Positions 1-8,231 of a stretch of 32,762 nt of DNA are shown one piece after another. This DNA comes from an uncultured Oscillospiraceae bacterium (GTDB lineage: Bacteria; Bacillota; Clostridia; Oscillospirales; Oscillospiraceae), in contig CAJUAC010000024.1 in assembly GCA_910583885.1 (NCBI GenBank), positions 1 to 32,762 on the forward strand. The letters are read 5' to 3'. Numbering within the stretch: position 1 is the first letter of the stretch; each line of letters begins with the position of its first letter. Under the pieces are notes generated by a model that worked only from the letters and a program-made list of their open reading frames with translations, did no database searches and was not told the DNA's origin. The translations under genes were made by a program, and so were the position numbers.

Positions 1-2128
1 CCTCAGCGTCTTCTGGATATCCTTTTCCCTTGAATTTCAAATGCTGTTGCCCTGCGTCCCAGTCGGCTTGGGTGGCCTCATTGGCACAGCCCGCCAGCAG
101 GCGGGGGACGCCGCTTTCATCAAAGTAATAGTAATCCAGTGCCTTGTAGGCCATGTCACGGGGCGCGCAGAGGACAAAGCCATCGTGGCCGAAGAGGTTC
201 ATAAACTCATGCACCCCATACCCCTGCGCATAGGCGGCCTCCTCCCTACAGAAGCGGAGCAGGGTATCCCCGTCACGGACAGCCCAGTATTTGATATCCG
301 GATCCTCCTGTGCCCGATAACAGAGTATGCGTTTCCCGTTGGTAAGGGCCTGGTCTGCCAACACCTCCCCCATGGTATCTGCGGAGACCTCATCGGGCTC
401 CATTTGCCGGGAGGTATCCGGCATATAGGGCTCCAAATCTGTCAAGGGGATGGTCAGCACCAATTCCTTCTCCGGCAGGATCACGGTGTCTGTAGGCTGG
501 GGTGCGGGCTCCTGGGGCTCCGCCGCCCCCAACAGGTGGGCTGGGTACGCACAGGGGAGGTTGGATACGAACCAGTACCCGCCGCCCCCGTTCTCCCGCA
601 GAGTGACACACTTCCAGCCCTCCGTATAGAAGATATCATCGTAGTAGAGGCAGATGTCCCCTTCCTTCCGCTCCCCGGCGGCGATGGATACCTCGCCCCG
701 GTAATTGGTGTCCCCGTGGGCCCAGTAGTAGGTGTCATAGTCCGGCAGGTAGACGAATCCCTCCAGGCCCACCCGGTCCGTCTCCGAAGAGACGGCGCCC
801 ATGCAGTCAGACAGCAGCCCGTCCAACTGGGTGGTGGTCATCTCATAAACAGCGCAATCCGGCCACTGGCCGTCATAGACCCGGCTCAGAAGGGTTTCCT
901 CGTCCGCCTGGAGCTTGTCCGGGTCGCCATACTGCTCGGGGACGCCGCAGTATACCAGTTCATAGAGGTTGATCTCCGCCGGGGTCTCATAGGTGGAGGA
1001 TAGGAACTGGTTGCGGATATTCATCGTCTCCCCGTTGAAGAATTCCTCATTGAAATAAGCCAGCTCCTCCGCCGTCAGAGGACGGTTTCCGGTGGGTTCT
1101 GAGCCAGTGAAGGTACACGCGCACACGACAGCCGCCAGAGACAGGGCGGCGCACAGAGCGGCGGCCCGGGTCTGCCGGTGCTCTGCAATGCGGGTGATCC
1201 GCTCCCGCAGGCGGCGCTTACCGGCAGTCATAGTGGTAGCAGTGAGCACAGGGCTGCCGGGCATCCGCCGCACGGGGATCAGCTGGAGCAGGGTCTGGCC
1301 GTAGGGGATGCGCTCCGCCTCCCCTAAATTCTCCAAAGCCCCCTCGTCGCAGGCCAGCTCACAATCTGTCCGGGATGCCCAAGCCGCCGCCCAAACCAGC
1401 GGGTTGAACCAGTAGAGGGCCAGACAGGCACTGCGCAGCAGGGCCCATAGGGGATCCCAATGCCGGGCGTGGGTAGTCTCATGAGCCAGTACATGGCGCA
1501 GGCTGGTGTCCGTGGACATGGCGGCGGGGGTGAGATAGATAGCGGGCCGGAACAGCCCGAAGAGGCACGGCGAGCCCAGCCCGCCCTCCACCAGATATAC
1601 CCGGTATGGACATCCAGGCAGTGACAGGGGGATCCGCCGCTGCCGCAGGCGCAGCCAGAAACGGAAGTTGGCGGCGAGAATCCACAGGGCCATTATCCCC
1701 GCGCCCACCGCCCAGATGGGCCGCAGCAGATCCACCAGGCGGATCTGCTGGCTGTAGGTAATCCGGTGGGTAACGTTGTGTGCGTCAGTGAACACGTGGG
1801 CATTATCCTGGGAGGCGGGAGCCATGACTACATAGCGGTAGGGGGCATTGGACATGTAGCGGGAGTCCTTTTCTTCCCCAGCGTACCACACCCGCTCATG
1901 GGTGGGCTCGAGATAGACAGACTGGCTGTCCAGGGCCGCTGCTACCGGCTCTGCGGCGCGCAGGACGCTGAACTGGACAGGCGGCAGGCTCACGGGCACC
2001 AGCAGCCGCACCAGCACCAGGCCCCACAGGGCGTATTGGACGCGGCGGGAGATCTTTTGCCGGAACACCTGCCGCAGGAGCAGCAGGGCGGCGATCAATA
2101 CGGAGGAGGCCACCAACACCCCGTTCAT
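1..2128 (-). CDS. M56-family (BlaR1/MecR1-like) membrane metallopeptidase, partial
   Basis: The gene starts at ATG 2128 and runs off the left edge, so about 709 codons are visible and the C terminus is missing. The N terminus has hydrophobic segments near residues 1-17 and 32-50 and another near 140-160. A zinc-peptidase motif HETTH follows at residues 216-220, with a downstream DCELACDE segment supplying the usual glutamate. A hydrophobic segment ending in a Cys-rich stretch then leads into a long, probably extracellular region of over 300 residues. In BlaR1/MecR1 systems ligand sensing outside the cell activates the cytoplasmic peptidase, which leads to loss of the BlaI-type repressor. The start overlaps the repressor stop by ATGA, so the pair is translationally coupled. 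I see no penicillin-binding SxxK/KTG signature in the visible outer region, so beta-lactam sensing is not supported and the signal is unknown. Confidence 0.88.
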   Translation of the reverse strand, partial: MNGVLVASSVLIAALLLLRQVFRQKISRRVQYALWGLVLVRLLVPVSLPPVQFSVLRAAEPVAAALDSQSVYLEPTHERVWYAGEEKDSRYMSNAPYRYVVMAPASQDNAHVFTDAHNVTHRITYSQQIRLVDLLRPIWAVGAGIMALWILAANFRFWLRLRQRRIPLSLPGCPYRVYLVEGGLGSPCLFGLFRPAIYLTPAAMSTDTSLRHVLAHETTHARHWDPLWALLRSACLALYWFNPLVWAAAWASRTDCELACDEGALENLGEAERIPYGQTLLQLIPVRRMPGSPVLTATTMTAGKRRLRERITRIAEHRQTRAAALCAALSLAAVVCACTFTGSEPTGNRPLTAEELAYFNEEFFNGETMNIRNQFLSSTYETPAEINLYELVYCGVPEQYGDPDKLQADEETLLSRVYDGQWPDCAVYEMTTTQLDGLLSDCMGAVSSETDRVGLEGFVYLPDYDTYYWAHGDTNYRGEVSIAAGERKEGDICLYYDDIFYTEGWKCVTLRENGGGGYWFVSNLPCAYPAHLLGAAEPQEPAPQPTDTVILPEKELVLTIPLTDLEPYMPDTSRQMEPDEVSADTMGEVLADQALTNGKRILCYRAQEDPDIKYWAVRDGDTLLRFCREEAAYAQGYGVHEFMNLFGHDGFVLCAPRDMAYKALDYYYFDESGVPRLLAGCANEATQADWDAGQQHLKFKGKGYPEDAE

Positions 2129-2502
2129 TTGCTCTCACCTCCCGCTTTCTCCAGAATAGCGGAGAGCTCCGCAATGTCCGCCTGGGTGAGCTGGCGGCTG
2201 TCTACCATAGCGCTCATCATCAGGCCCAGGCTGCCGCCATAGACCCTGCCCAGGAAGTTCTCCGTCTCCACCCGGGCCGCGTCCTGCCGGTCTACAGCGG
2301 GGTAGTAGCGCTTGGCCCGGCCCCCCTCCTCATGGCGCACGGCCCCCTTGGCCTCCAGCCGGGAGAGCATGGTGATGACGGTGTTCTTGCTCCACCCTGT
2401 CTCTGTGCGCATGGCGGCGGTCAGCTCCGTGATGGTCTTAGGTGGATCCTCCCACAGCCGGCCTATCAGCTTCCACTCGCTGTCGGAAAGGTTGATCCGC
2501 AT
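2125..2502 (-). CDS. BlaI/MecI-family winged-helix repressor
   Basis: This 125-residue protein has the length and layout of BlaI/MecI/CopY repressors. An N-terminal winged helix begins MRINLSDSEWKLIGRLW, a TVITMLSRLEAKGAV recognition region follows, and a C-terminal helical dimerisation part carries the segment where family members are cleaved by the M56 partner. The ATG at 2502 is chosen because AAAGGAGGG lies 7 nt upstream; the open frame continues further upstream but without such a site. The stop overlaps the start of the M56 gene (ATGA). It probably represses its own operon through the dyad at 2535-2564. The genes controlled beyond this pair cannot be told from the window. Confidence 0.93.
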   Translation of the reverse strand: MRINLSDSEWKLIGRLWEDPPKTITELTAAMRTETGWSKNTVITMLSRLEAKGAVRHEEGGRAKRYYPAVDRQDAARVETENFLGRVYGGSLGLMMSAMVDSRQLTQADIAELSAILEKAGGESK

Positions 2503-2534
2503 GGCAATCCCTCCTTTTAGAATGGTATACGAAT

Positions 2535-2573
2535 GTCTACCAATAGGATAGCAGAAAGGTAGACGTTTGTCAA
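2535..2573 (-). promoter_or_regulatory. Promoter and operator-like dyad of the BlaI/M56 operon
   Basis: Read on the minus strand, the -35 is TTGACA (2573-2568) and the -10 is TATCCT (2550-2545), with a 17-nt spacer. A perfect inverted repeat, GTCTACC at 2535-2541 and GGTAGAC at 2558-2564 on the plus strand, has 16 nt between its arms and brackets the -10. This placement suits a repressor dimer, or two dimers, blocking polymerase. The binding protein is inferred to be the adjacent BlaI-type repressor. Confidence 0.75.
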
Positions 2574-2676
2574 CCCCGTCCCAGCCATCGCAGAGGGCTT
2601 GACGTACCAGGGATGCGGGGGGCGGCTGATGGATCAGGACGCTGTTCTGGAAAGGGCCGGGAAAAGCGGAACGGCA

Positions 2677-2710
2677 AAAGAGAGGACTGCCATATGGCAA
2701 TCCTCTCTTT
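2677..2710 (-). terminator. Hairpin terminator downstream of the RHH gene
   Basis: Two 17-nt arms (2677-2693 and 2694-2710) pair with a single mismatch around a CATATG centre. The minus-strand transcript ends in CTCTTTT. It lies between the stop of the ribbon-helix-helix gene and the BlaI promoter, so it separates the two minus-strand units. A short T run also follows on the plus strand. Confidence 0.7.
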
Positions 2711-2739
2711 GTGCGTGATTTACTTTCCTGCCCGGTCAA

Positions 2740-2982
2740 TCAGTTCCTTTGGGCAATAGTCGGCTGGGAAGTGGCGTGATGCTGTGATGGGTGGAGCGCC
2801 GCTTCCTTCTGGTTCTTCTTGAGATCGTCATGCACCTTGTGGATACCGCGCCGAACAACTTCGGACTTTGATACTTCGAGTTCTTCCATACATTTGTCCA
2901 GCTTCGCCGCTGTTTCCTTATCAAAGTACACTTTCAACACAATATCTTTTGGGTGATCGATAGGACGTCCCATCCTTCCCAT
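2740..2982 (-). CDS. Small ribbon-helix-helix (CopG-like) protein
   Basis: The core begins MGRPIDHPKDIVLKVYFD, giving the beta strand of a ribbon-helix-helix fold. Two helices follow (about residues 20-45 from the first Met), including SKSEVVRRGI, which is typical of small clostridial DNA-binding proteins that start MGRP. The tail is polar and low in complexity. The start is uncertain. The frame continues without a stop to a TTG at 3072, directly after a TGA, but neither start has a clear ribosome binding site. The extra 30 N-terminal residues are charged and may be the fused remnant of something else. No toxin gene is adjacent, so an antitoxin role is not supported. It may be a regulator or a leftover of a mobile element. 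Confidence 0.6.
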   Translation of the reverse strand: MGRMGRPIDHPKDIVLKVYFDKETAAKLDKCMEELEVSKSEVVRRGIHKVHDDLKKNQKEAALHPSQHHATSQPTIAQRN

Positions 2983-3157
2983 AAAGTCAAGGGCTTCTAG
3001 CTGGCGTTTTACAATTTCTTTGTTCTGGCTTCGGCGGATTGGCTCCGCTTCAGCCAGCGGCTTTTTCCCCAATCACGGCGCACAAAGTAACGGGGGAAAC
3101 CTGTTGAAAGGGGCGTTGCCTCCCGTGCCAAATCTGGATGGATTGAGGAAGGCCGTT

Positions 3158-3748
3158 TCATTCCCCCTGCTCCAGGAGGGCGTGCAGCTCCTCCAGGGAG
3201 GAGACGATATTGACCGCCTCCAGCATCGCGCCGCAGGTCATTCGCTCCGGCAGGCCCAGACGCGCCAGCAGACGCGCCCGCCGGGCCCCGCTCTCCGGAT
3301 GGCCAGTCAGCCCCAGCTCGTAGAAATCCGCCTTGGTGATGGGTGGCCGCTCCCCGCAGGCCCCCCCGTCCTCAAAGGTGGCGCCAGCCCGCTCCAGGGC
3401 CTGGAGCAGCACCTGGGGCGGCATCCCCTCTACCCCCAGCTTGCCCTCCCGGCCGGGGGCAGCCTTGCGCCGCTCCTTGCCATAGATGTCGGGGATATAG
3501 GCCTGCTTCAGCTGGCTTTTGGGGATAGCCCCCTTGAGGAAATTGCGGATGACAAACCCAGCCCCGTCGCTGTCGGTCAGCAGGATCAGCCCCCGCTGGG
3601 CCGCCAGGCGGCGCAGCAGGGCCAGGCGCTCCTTGTCATTGAACACGCCAAAGCCCCTCGTCTCCACCACTGTGGCATCCACCACCTGCCGCAGGGCATT
3701 CTTGTCGTAGCGGCCCTCCACCACCACGACCTCCCGTACCCGCCTCAC
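3158..3748 (-). CDS. rnmV: Ribonuclease M5 (5S rRNA maturation)
   Basis: This 196-residue protein has an N-terminal Toprim domain. The acidic signature VEGRYD gives Glu11, and TDSDGAG gives Asp59 and Asp61, all expected for metal-dependent cleavage. A C-terminal DUF4093-type region completes the usual RNase M5 architecture. The enzyme trims 5S rRNA precursors, with ribosomal protein L18 as cofactor in Bacillus. The start is GTG 3748, whose GTGA overlaps the holA stop, so it is coupled to the upstream gene. The usual partner ksgA does not follow here; the next gene downstream is the unrelated RHH gene. Confidence 0.93.
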   Translation of the reverse strand: MRRVREVVVVEGRYDKNALRQVVDATVVETRGFGVFNDKERLALLRRLAAQRGLILLTDSDGAGFVIRNFLKGAIPKSQLKQAYIPDIYGKERRKAAPGREGKLGVEGMPPQVLLQALERAGATFEDGGACGERPPITKADFYELGLTGHPESGARRARLLARLGLPERMTCGAMLEAVNIVSSLEELHALLEQGE

Positions 3749-4800
3749 CGCCGGGCCCCCTGGGCCAGCTCCATCAGCAGGAGCTTCAGTTCCCCGGCCC
3801 CGTCCACGCCGCCTACGCTCTTCATCCGCACATCCACCTCACAGCAGCGCCGGACGGCGCCCTCGCACCAGGGGCGCGTCACCCGCCGGGCATTCTCCAG
3901 CAGCAGCCCGGCCTGGTAGTTGGAGCGCATGTTCCACTGCTCCATCAGCCAGAACTGGTCACGCCCCTCCTCCAGGGCGATACGGGCGGTGTAGAGCATC
4001 CGCAGCTCCCGGCCCATAAGGGCCAGCAGCATGAACGGCTCCTCCTGCAATTGCAGTAGCGAGCCCAGCACCTCCGCCGCCTTGTCAAAGCTGCCCTTGG
4101 CGACTGCCTTAGTCATGTCGAAGACCTGGGCCTCCAGCACCGGCGCGGCCACCGCGTCGATATCCGCCCGGGTGATGCGTTCCTCCTTGGCGTAGGCGGC
4201 TATTTTCCCGATCTCCGGGATCAAGCCGTTCATCAGCCGCCCGCAGGTAAACAGAAGATGCTCCGCTGTGGGCGCATCGATGCTGTGGCCAGACGCCCGG
4301 AACCGGCGGGCAACCCACTTGAGGATCTCCGATTGGCTCTGCTCCTCAAAATCCACCTGCCGCACATGCTTCTCCAGGGCGGCGTACAGCTTTTTATAGG
4401 TCCGGTTGGGCTTATAGGGGAGCTGGTCGTACACCAACACCAGGCAGCAATAGGAGGGGAAGTCCTCCAGCAGGGCGATCAGGCTGCTGCGCTGCTCCTC
4501 GGGAAGCTTGTACACGTCCCAATCCACCACCTGCACCATGGTCCGCTCCGCCATCATGGGCATGGCCTCCACAGCGTCCGTCAGCATCTGGGATGTCAGC
4601 CCCTTCCCCTCCAGCTTGTGGTAGTTGAATGCCTCAAACCCGGCGGGGACCAGCTGCTTCCTCATCTCCGCCAGGCAATACTCCCGCAGATAGCTCTCCT
4701 CGCCCTGGAAGAGGTAGAGCGGCCCTAGTGTCCCCGCTGCCAGGTCGGCCCTGAGCTGCTTGTAGGCAGCATTGCCGCCGGATTTCTTTTTGACTGCCAT
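3745..4800 (-). CDS. holA: DNA polymerase III delta subunit
   Basis: This 351-residue protein matches HolA in length and layout. Near the N terminus is LYLFQGEESYLREYCL, the degenerate P-loop region of delta. A clamp-opening domain with an AMPMMAERTMVQV segment follows, then an alpha-helical C-terminal collar domain. Delta opens the sliding clamp within the clamp-loader complex. The ATG at 4800 is chosen because AGGAGG lies 10 nt upstream and the protein opens with a basic MAVKKK leader; the longer open frame adds unlikely sequence. It lies 37 nt after comEC, the arrangement common in Firmicutes. Confidence 0.95.
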   Translation of the reverse strand: MAVKKKSGGNAAYKQLRADLAAGTLGPLYLFQGEESYLREYCLAEMRKQLVPAGFEAFNYHKLEGKGLTSQMLTDAVEAMPMMAERTMVQVVDWDVYKLPEEQRSSLIALLEDFPSYCCLVLVYDQLPYKPNRTYKKLYAALEKHVRQVDFEEQSQSEILKWVARRFRASGHSIDAPTAEHLLFTCGRLMNGLIPEIGKIAAYAKEERITRADIDAVAAPVLEAQVFDMTKAVAKGSFDKAAEVLGSLLQLQEEPFMLLALMGRELRMLYTARIALEEGRDQFWLMEQWNMRSNYQAGLLLENARRVTRPWCEGAVRRCCEVDVRMKSVGGVDGAGELKLLLMELAQGARR

Positions 4801-4837
4801 ATCCTTTGTTCCTCCTGATGATATCGCCTGGCCCGCG

Positions 4838-7081
4838 TCAGTGGACGCGGATGATGACCGTCCCCTGCAGGTCCGTGCGGTAGAGATCCATCCCAGCCGC
4901 CGCCATGCGGCCCATGGCCTCCTGGGTGGGATGGCCGAAACGGTTCTCCCCGACACTGATGACGCCTACCTCCGGCGCTGCCGCTGTGAGCAGCTCCTCA
5001 CTGGTGGAATATTTGCTCCCATGGTGGCCGGCCAGCAGCACCTCGATGTCCGGCAGGGGATATGCCTCTACCAGGCTGCGCTCCGCAGAGGCGTTCATGT
5101 CCCCAGTGATGAGCAGGTCAAAATCCCCGGCAGTACACAGGACTGTTAGGCCCTCCTCGTTGGCGGCCCCCTCCGCCACCGGCGGGAACACTGTCAGCTC
5201 TGCCTGCCCCAGTGCCGCCTGGAGCGGCTCCTCCACATAGCGCACCCGGACGCCGCAGCGTTCCGCCAGTGCCAGGACCTCCCGTTGCAGCCCGGCCTGA
5301 TCCTCACTGCCGAGCAGCTGGGGCAGCAGGAATTCCTCCACCTCTACCCGTGCCAGCAGGGCGGCCAGGCCGCCGGCGTGATCCTCGTGGTAGTGGGTCA
5401 GCACCACCTGGTCCAGCTTCCGCCATCCACAGGCCTCCATGGTATTGGCTACAGAGGCGCCTGCCGCAGATGCACTGTTCAGGCTGCCGCAGTCCACCAG
5501 GACCGTATTACCCCCGGAGTGGAGCAGAGCTGCCGCCCCTTGGCCCACATCCACTGCTGCGGCTACCAGCCGCTCCCCGTCCATGACCCGCGCCGGGAGG
5601 GCCCGCACCGCGGCCAGGCAAAGTGCGGACAGCAGGGCAGCCAGCACATATTTCCTCCGCCTGTCTTTGGAGAGGGCGCAGATACCCAGCATTGTGTACA
5701 CCAACAGCAGCCACATCACAGCCAGGGGCCCGGAGAAATGGACACCGGGGATCTTCGCCAGCAGTCCTGCTGCCCAGAGCACATACCGGGCCATCTGCTC
5801 CGTGACCCACACCAGCGGCGACAGGGCAGGGATCAAGGCACAGGCGATGGTCCCCACCAACGCCAGGGCGAACAGGGCTGGCAGCATCCACAGCACCAGC
5901 AGGTTTGCCAGAGGCGCAGCCAGGGACAGGGTGCCAAAGTACACCGCGCCCAGCGGCGCAGTCAACACCATCACGCTTAAGCTCGCCGCAGCCGTCCCCA
6001 CCAGGAACCGCCATATCCGCCGCCCCCATCTGCCCAGCTTGCCGGGGGCATCCAAGGCGCCGTACAGCCTCGGCCCCAACAGAAGAAGGCCCGCCACAGC
6101 GGCAAAGGAGAGCTGTAAGCTCACCGACGCCGCAGCGAAGGGGTTCACCAGCAAAATCAGCAGCAGGGCTGCCGAGAGGGATGTGGGCGCATCCCCCTCC
6201 CGCCCCAACAGCGGTGCCAGCAGGGAGAGGCCCACCATCACACAGGCGCGGACTACAGACGGCGTACACCCAGCCATGGCCATATACAGCAGCAGCACCG
6301 GGTAGGCCGCCAGCACAGTCAGCCTCTGCCGCCGGAATACCAGCGCACCCAACAGGGCAATCAGGAAACCGCAGTGGAGGCCGGATACAGCGGTAACATG
6401 CATCAGCCCCGCCTCCGTCAGGTCGTGGAGGCTCTGTTCGTCCAGGCCGTCCCGCTCCCCGGTGAGAAGGGCGAGGAGGAAGCCCTGTTCCGGTTCACTG
6501 TAGAGCGCCTGCACGTTCTCGCGCAGCACCCGGGCCAGCCGTTGGGGCAGATACCGGATACTGCCGGCCCATCCCGGGCTGGCCTCCAGATCTCCCTTGC
6601 CGTATACGCGGAAAAACCTCCCGCGGGAGGTGTTGAGGAAGCGCTCCTCCCCGCCGAAAACGGCGGCACTGTAGAAAGAGACCTCTCCAGTGACCAGGTT
6701 TCCGGGCTCCAGCTCCAGCAGGCCCGTGTCCCCGTAGAGAAGCCCCTGTCCCCGCAGGCCGGGCAGGCGGACCACACAGCGTGCGCCGTAGCCGCTTTCC
6801 TCCGGGTAGTCCACCAACTCCAAAGTGACAGACGCCTTCTGCCCAGCCAACCGCTCCGCTGGGGTGAGGAACAGGGCATTGTATCCGGCCAGCCACAGGA
6901 TCCCCGCCGCCGCTCCCACAGCCATGATGCGCGCGGCTTTCCTGTTCCGGATGGGGAAGGGAGCTAAAGCGGCCAGCAGTATGCCTGCCGCCGTCCAGGC
7001 CCACCAGCCCTCCGGCAAGAGATACAGGCACGCAAGTATCCCCGCCCCGAAGGGCAGGGTAAACAGCATCAGCTTTCGCAT
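4838..7081 (-). CDS. comEC: ComEC/Rec2 DNA-uptake channel with C-terminal metallo-beta-lactamase domain
   Basis: The 747-residue protein carries the three ComEC parts. An N-terminal membrane and OB-like region (DUF4131) comes first. The polytopic Competence domain follows, around EPEQGFLLALLTGERDGLD and the AVSGLHCGF segment. The C-terminal metallo-beta-lactamase-like domain has THYHEDHAGG (HxHxDH), LLITGDMN and LAGHHGS. ComEC conducts single-stranded DNA across the membrane during transformation, and the C-terminal domain is proposed to be a nuclease. All metal ligands appear intact. The start is the ATG at 7081, with GGGAG 10 nt upstream; an ATG three codons earlier (7090) is also possible. 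No comEA is visible upstream, so competence of this organism remains an inference. Confidence 0.93.
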   Translation of the reverse strand: MRKLMLFTLPFGAGILACLYLLPEGWWAWTAAGILLAALAPFPIRNRKAARIMAVGAAAGILWLAGYNALFLTPAERLAGQKASVTLELVDYPEESGYGARCVVRLPGLRGQGLLYGDTGLLELEPGNLVTGEVSFYSAAVFGGEERFLNTSRGRFFRVYGKGDLEASPGWAGSIRYLPQRLARVLRENVQALYSEPEQGFLLALLTGERDGLDEQSLHDLTEAGLMHVTAVSGLHCGFLIALLGALVFRRQRLTVLAAYPVLLLYMAMAGCTPSVVRACVMVGLSLLAPLLGREGDAPTSLSAALLLILLVNPFAAASVSLQLSFAAVAGLLLLGPRLYGALDAPGKLGRWGRRIWRFLVGTAAASLSVMVLTAPLGAVYFGTLSLAAPLANLLVLWMLPALFALALVGTIACALIPALSPLVWVTEQMARYVLWAAGLLAKIPGVHFSGPLAVMWLLLVYTMLGICALSKDRRRKYVLAALLSALCLAAVRALPARVMDGERLVAAAVDVGQGAAALLHSGGNTVLVDCGSLNSASAAGASVANTMEACGWRKLDQVVLTHYHEDHAGGLAALLARVEVEEFLLPQLLGSEDQAGLQREVLALAERCGVRVRYVEEPLQAALGQAELTVFPPVAEGAANEEGLTVLCTAGDFDLLITGDMNASAERSLVEAYPLPDIEVLLAGHHGSKYSTSEELLTAAAPEVGVISVGENRFGHPTQEAMGRMAAAGMDLYRTDLQGTVIIRVH

Positions 7082-7540
7082 TGAATCCATTCTCCCGTAC
7101 GGTAGTTCTTTCTCTCTGTAAACCGCAGTGCAAAGGGGCGGTATGGACCTGCTGTCCAGTATAAATGATGACTTGTTGTATTTTACCATGGGAAACGGCT
7201 TATTGCAAGGCCGCCCCAATCCTCCCCGCCATGAAAATTGCAGGAAAAATGTTTTAGGGAATTTACCGGATGATATGTATAACAGCCTTTGTTGTGCGCT
7301 TAGATCATGTGTGGAACGCCCTTGTTTGTACTGGGCAATACTATCGGTTTTTCTTGATCTATATAGGCCATGGTTTATGACTCCTCAAGTATCAAATGTC
7401 CTGCACCTGGAGCTAACACTGTGGCCAGTATTCCGTGCGGCAACGCTGCTGGATCCCTCTAAATTATTGACTGCAAAATGCCGATATTAGCAAGTAGATG
7501 GGAAAGGGAATACGATGGGAACCGAAAGGAGTGCAGCACG
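7082..7540. other. Intergenic region between comEC and the 7541 gene
   Basis: This 459-bp stretch separates divergent genes and is visibly A+T-rich, unlike comEC. It must hold promoters for both directions. A minus-strand TATACT lies near 7163, but its -35 is poor. On the plus strand TTGATC is followed after 16 nt by TATGAC near 7354-7381, also weak. An open frame covering much of it has no ribosome binding site and no recognisable protein character. I see no convincing gene. Confidence 0.5.
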
Positions 7541-8101
7541 ATGAAAATTCGAGACGCAAAGCAGCTATATTCTGCGCAGTTGGATACTTTATGGGAGAAA
7601 AAACAGGTGCTTTCCAATCTTTTGAAAGAACAAGAAGGCGGCGGATCGGAACTGAATGCCTTTGACCGGGTGGAGATTTCCCGTGAGCTGTCTGAGGTCA
7701 ATGCGCAATATGAGGCCACCCAGGGCGTCATGGATGGGATCCTCACCAGGGAGTGCGCTATCCACAATAGTGAGGTCGCCAAGCAGCAGAGTGAAGCCAT
7801 GGCGGAGCAAGCAGATGAGATGCTGAAAATGATGGAGGTTTTCAGGAGGATTTCTTCGGGGGCCAAGGTTCCGCAGGAGGATGAGTGGAAGCTGATGGAA
7901 TATGACCATCAACTATATATGGCCGCGAAGACGGCGGCTATGATGGCCCAGCAGAACGATAAAGAGTTTGATTCCCTGTGGGATGACAAAGAGGAGCCAG
8001 CCGGCGAGGTGCAGGATGCCCATGAGATTGCGGAAAATTCGGAAATTTCTGTTCCCGCACCGGAGGTAATTGCGGAGAACGCAACCGCCGGACTTCCGTA
8101 A
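7541..8101 (+). CDS. Unrecognised soluble, helix-rich protein (186 aa)
   Basis: I do not recognise a domain. The sequence is rich in Glu, Gln, Lys, Ala and Met with heptad-like spacing, which suggests long helices or coiled coil over residues 1-150. A more acidic, Ala/Pro/Glu-rich tail follows, ending in AGLP. There is no signal peptide or membrane segment. The ATG at 7541 has AAAGGAG 9 nt upstream, which supports a real gene; the open frame upstream of it lacks such a site. It stands alone on the plus strand and converges on an XRE regulator, with a long hairpin between them. It marks the start of the A+T-richer accessory stretch. Confidence 0.75.
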   Translation: MKIRDAKQLYSAQLDTLWEKKQVLSNLLKEQEGGGSELNAFDRVEISRELSEVNAQYEATQGVMDGILTRECAIHNSEVAKQQSEAMAEQADEMLKMMEVFRRISSGAKVPQEDEWKLMEYDHQLYMAAKTAAMMAQQNDKEFDSLWDDKEEPAGEVQDAHEIAENSEISVPAPEVIAENATAGLP

Positions 8102-8176
8102 CATTTTGTGAAGGAATATGGGCTGACATTGCCCGTGTCCCTGCTTAATAAACAGTTTCTTCCCCCAAGAGAAGGT

Positions 8177-8219
8177 TTATCAAGGGGGATTTCACCAAAA
8201 GGCGAAATCCCCCCGATAA
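8177..8219. terminator. Long hairpin between convergent genes
   Basis: The stem is TTATC, then GGGGGATTTC, and it closes with GAAATCCCCC and GATAA. An inner CC/GG pair sits around an AAAA loop. It lies between the stop at 8101 (plus) and the stop at 8232 (minus), so it can serve both genes. There is no long T run on either side, so efficient Rho-independent termination is likely but not certain. Confidence 0.6.
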
Positions 8220-8231
8220 GATGGAAGCTGT

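Noticed and set aside
2125..2739. Long version of the BlaI-type gene from 2739
   Set aside because: The extra 79 residues cover the promoter, the dyad and a terminator; ATG 2502 has an excellent ribosome binding site.
2740..2982. RHH protein as the antitoxin of a toxin-antitoxin pair
   Set aside because: No small toxin-like gene lies on either side; its neighbours are a terminator and rnmV.
7128..7490. Plus-strand open frame of 120 codons between comEC and the 7541 gene
   Set aside because: No ribosome binding site, no protein-like composition, and it fills a promoter region between divergent genes.
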